Below are positions 60,701 to 64,000 of a stretch of DNA of 64,000 nucleotides, one piece after another (the stretch's first letter is position 1; each line of letters opens with the position of its first letter). Source of the DNA: Drosophila persimilis (Eukaryota; Arthropoda; Insecta; Diptera; Drosophilidae). Location: the NCBI RefSeq assembly GCF_003286085.1, contig NW_020825345.1, positions 682,001-746,000 of the forward strand, in the 5' to 3' direction. The notes beneath the pieces are model-generated. The model was not told where the DNA came from, made no database searches, and worked only from the letters and a program-made list of their open reading frames with translations. Position numbers and translations under genes: made by a program.

Positions 60701-61853
60701 GAATCATAAGTTAGGAACAAACCTCTCTGTCCTCCCCTCCCCTCCCCGCCCCCCCCAAAAACAACTCAACTCTCAGAATCGCGTCGCTCTTTGAAATGGG
60801 GCGGGGATTTACTTGAAAATATCCCCACAGCTCTATCGCTTCTGCCCCCCTCCCCGCCCCGTCGGGGGGGCTTTGACCAATTGTAAAGTTCTCCAAAATT
60901 CGGTTATGGCGGCTTTTCCTCGTTAGTTACGCGGCACAAATCGATCAGAGTGCAAACAAAAACGAAGACCCGGAAAAGAGCACAACAAAAATATGTTAAT
61001 TTTCGTCATTTTTCCTCCTTCATGTTTATTGCGCGGCCGATGTGTACGAGAATTAATACGAAATCAGAAGGGGGGGCGGAAGCAGGCAGTGGGGAAACCA
61101 AAACGAATGCGGAATGCCCTGAAAGAGACCCCAAAAAGGGTATTCCTGAGGGCACGAAGGAGCTGCCAGAAATGTACTTTAATTGATCGTCGAGAAACAG
61201 TGAGAGATCTCTGTGTGTTCTCCCTGGTGTTCTCCCTGGTGGAATAAATTCAACAACAAATTGCCCGCCCTCCAAAGTCGTGGAATGCTCGGATGCTCGG
61301 ATCCACTCATAATTAGCAGCGAAAAGGGATTGCGAGAAGCGCAAAAAAAGGGGGACACAGAGGGTCCGCAAATACTCTTAGCCCCGCCCGCAGCCGCCGC
61401 CCGCCGCCCCCCGCCCGCAGCCCGCAGCCCGCATACCGTGGAAAACTCCGCAAATGAAACTCAAATTTAAACAATGCCACATCGCATTTACATTTGCATT
61501 ATTTAGCATTTAAGCGTCACGCGTTGCGTAAACAAATTGTGCAAACAACAACAACAGCAACAACAACAACAACAACAACAGCAGCACAAGCGCGTAATTC
61601 ATTAAACAATTTCTTTTTGCTTTCTCCTTTGCATTGCCTTTTTTTTCTTCTCTGCTGCCGTTCTGCTGAGTATTTGTTCTTCGGAATGGGTGGGGGTGGG
61701 GATTGGGGATTGGGGCTTGGGGTTGGGAGAATTGGTTGGGACTTATCTCAAGTGAAGCTGTAACTGAAGGCAGCAGCAGAGGCGGCAGCAGCAGCAGCGG
61801 CATTCAACTGAGACTCTGGGGATTTAGTTGGTCAGTTTTTAAAGCCCCCACAA

Positions 61854-61889
<36 letters not shown>

Positions 61890-62479
61890 GACACACTGGA
61901 CACACTGGACACACTCAGGCTGTATGTATGTGTATATCACAAACACACCAATGCACTTATTGGTTTACTTGTTTACATGGCAAGCTGCTCGTTTTCACAC
62001 TCTTTCCTATTTGCTTTAACATTTTCGCATGCATATGCATGCAGCAGCAGCAGCAGCGGTGGCAGTGGCAGTGGCAGTGGCAGCGTCAGCTAGGACCCAG
62101 GAACCAGGAGCCAGGAGCCAGGCGGACGGACCGGACGATGTCCAGAGCGATTCAGAACGATTCAGGGCCCAAGAGCACAGCACAGAACAGGATGTCCCCA
62201 GCTCCATGTCCTTGCTGCTGCTGCTGTTGGTGTTGTTGTTGCTGTTGTCCTGCGGTGGCATTTCAGTTGCCTCCACCGAATGTGCCTGTGCATGTGCATG
62301 TGCCTGTGCCTGTGTGTGGGTGTGGGTGTGGGTGTGCGCTTTAAGTGCGCTTGTATGCGTCTGCAGTTGTTTGCAATGTTTTTACATCGAATGTTGATTG
62401 TACAAAACCACTGAACAAGAAAAATTAATTATACAAAAACGTCACCGCCAAACAGCTACCGAAAACTGTTGACCCAATC

Positions 62480-62533
62480 GAGGAGCACGAGGAGGAGCAC
62501 GAGGAGGAGCACGAGGAGGAGCACGAGCACGAG
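62480..62533. repeat. (GAGGAGCAC)n 9-bp minisatellite
   Basis: Four to five units in the Rbp6 intron. Confidence 0.85.
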
Positions 62534-64000
62534 AAGGAGGAGCAGAAGTAGCAGAGGAGATGCCACAGCAGGAGCAGAAGCAGCCTTCCCACACACACAC
62601 ATACACACCCACACACATGTATTTATTGTCTGATGAAATTTCGTTTCGTTTTGCGGCTCAGATAAAACGAATTTATGCCTAACCAAGAGACCGAACAGCA
62701 CAGCCAGACACACATATATTTCATTATATTTATTTATTATTTAACATACGAATACGAATATTAGACAGACAGGAGGGCAGGGGGGCCCAGTAACCGCAGT
62801 GTTTAAAACGAATGTAATAAATCAGACCTAACTGGCAGTTAGACAAAAGGGCATCCAAGTGCAACAGCAACAGCGGCAGCAGCAGCAGCAGCTGTGGCCA
62901 GGGCCATCTAGAATCAATTTATGCAAAGGCCCCCCCCCCCCCACGCCTCTCTCTTTGCTCTCGAATCCAGAAATAATAATCCTTCGAAATCGGTTAAAAC
63001 AGCTTTTAAGCAAATGTAAAATGTAAAATCTTGTAGCATACTTTTAAGCGCTCGCTTAATATGCGAGGGAGGATTCAATGGGTGGTTTTTCTGGGGGAAA
63101 ATGCTAAGCCGCGGAGCAGCAGAAGCAGCCGAAGCAGCCGAAGCAGCAGCCGTAACAAAACCAAGACGTTGAATGCCCCGGGCTCTGTACGTGTTCAAGT
63201 GTGAAGCTGCCAGCAGAGCAGAGCAGAGCAGAGCAGAGCGCTGCCACGCCCCCGCCGCTTGAAAGCACTTGCTCTCCTGCTGCTGCTGCTGCTGCCCCAT
63301 GCTACCCCATGCTGCCCTATGCTGTTCCTCCTTCTGTGCTCTGCACTTTGTGGGCGGCACAAATCGACGCTTACACTTATATTATGTATTTTTTTGTAGT
63401 CGTCGTTGTATTTCTGTTTTCTTCCACATTTTTTGTGCTGCCCGCACACGGAAACTGCGTTTTTGCATTCCTTTCTGTGGCATTGCATTTAGATGTTGCC
63501 TTCGAGTGTGTGTGTGTGTGTGTGTGTGGGTGTATACATCTGTGTGCGTGCTCGGCTTTTGTTGCCGTGCAATGCAATTGCTTAGACCACCAGCCCCACG
63601 CCTTGTCCCCCGTCCTCCAGTCTTCGGGTAACCGTTTTCTGGGACTCCAGCAAGTTTTTATTTCAAGCAGCCAGCAGCGGAAGTGCGGCTCTTGTTGCTG
63701 CTGCTAGAAGTAGGAAAATGCTTACAGCGGGGGGCGGGGAGGCGGTGCCAAGAAACCAGGGGGATAGTGGGGCAGCAGAGTCGGATCTGGAAGCTGGATG
63801 CTGGCTGCTGGCTGCTGGATGCTGGCTGCTGTGTGTGCAACATTGTGGCACATGGCAAACTGATGACAACGACAATAACTGTAATGAAACTGAGATAAGC
63901 TCTGGCCACAGCAGCTCCACCACCACCACCACCAGCACCAGCACGGTGGAGGGGAGTGGGGAACTCCATGGCATTCCCCTTCTGGCGGAGTGGTCTCCCG

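Larger units (their letters stand above)
52355..64000 (-). other. Rbp6: Rbp6 intron (at least 11.6 kb)
   Basis: Continuous non-coding sequence to the right edge. No musashi RRM1 exon and no nested gene were recognised. It is rich in CA microsatellites (57701-57748, 61857-61888), poly-pyrimidine blocks and 9-bp (GAGGAGCAC)n at 62480-62533. Confidence 0.55.

Noticed and set aside
52355..64000. Search for Rbp6 RRM1 exons or nested genes
   Set aside because: No musashi RRM1 words (such as IFVGGLS) or other protein families were seen on either strand.

Overview
This window is Drosophila genomic DNA from Muller element D (3L of D. melanogaster). The evidence is short GT-AG introns, CA/GT microsatellites, AATAAA signals, and orthologues of draper (drpr), Troponin C 73F (TpnC73F), rogdi, CG7724 and the musashi-family gene Rbp6. 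The repeat-rich style and a drpr-TpnC73F junction not expected from the melanogaster map suggest an obscura-group-like species. That species guess is inference, not shown.

Layout. At 1-243 lies the 3' end of an unrecognised + strand coding region. From 1008 to 4639 runs most of drpr, the engulfment receptor: EGF-like repeats, membrane segment and ITAM tail. Its signal peptide, EMI domain and first EGF lie outside the window. A 33-base in-frame microexon sits in the ITAM intron. From about 5600 to 13900 there is no intact host gene. The region holds two arrays of a 318/319-bp tandem repeat, a large convergent inverted repeat carrying duplicated gene tails, two INE-1/DINE-like ends and several decayed coding fragments. 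Next come TpnC73F (13940-15254), rogdi (17215-19591) and CG7724, an SDR/3-beta-HSD-like enzyme (21789-23143), all on +.

From about 23.3 kb to the right edge everything belongs to the 3' half of Rbp6 on the - strand. Visible parts are the end of RRM1-RRM2-type musashi coding sequence (RRM2 exons at 52306-52354 and 46357-46439), a linker exon, and four mutually exclusive C-terminal endings, all phase-compatible. They are a Q/A-rich read-through exon ending at 45251, terminal exons at 41655 and 40570, and a musashi-type ending through 34271, 33946 and 32077. The last ending is followed by up to about 8.6 kb of AT-rich sequence that could be one long neural-type 3' UTR running tail-to-tail into CG7724. 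The Rbp6 introns are otherwise simple-sequence rich, and I found no nested gene in them.

The genes are independent units, not a pathway: a glial and phagocyte receptor, a muscle calcium sensor, the Rogdi leucine-zipper protein (a neuronal/behavioural factor), a steroid-dehydrogenase-like enzyme and an RNA-binding regulator. The two most interesting structures are the convergent inverted repeat at 7330-9006, which looks like a possible hairpin-RNA locus, and the alternative-end architecture of Rbp6.
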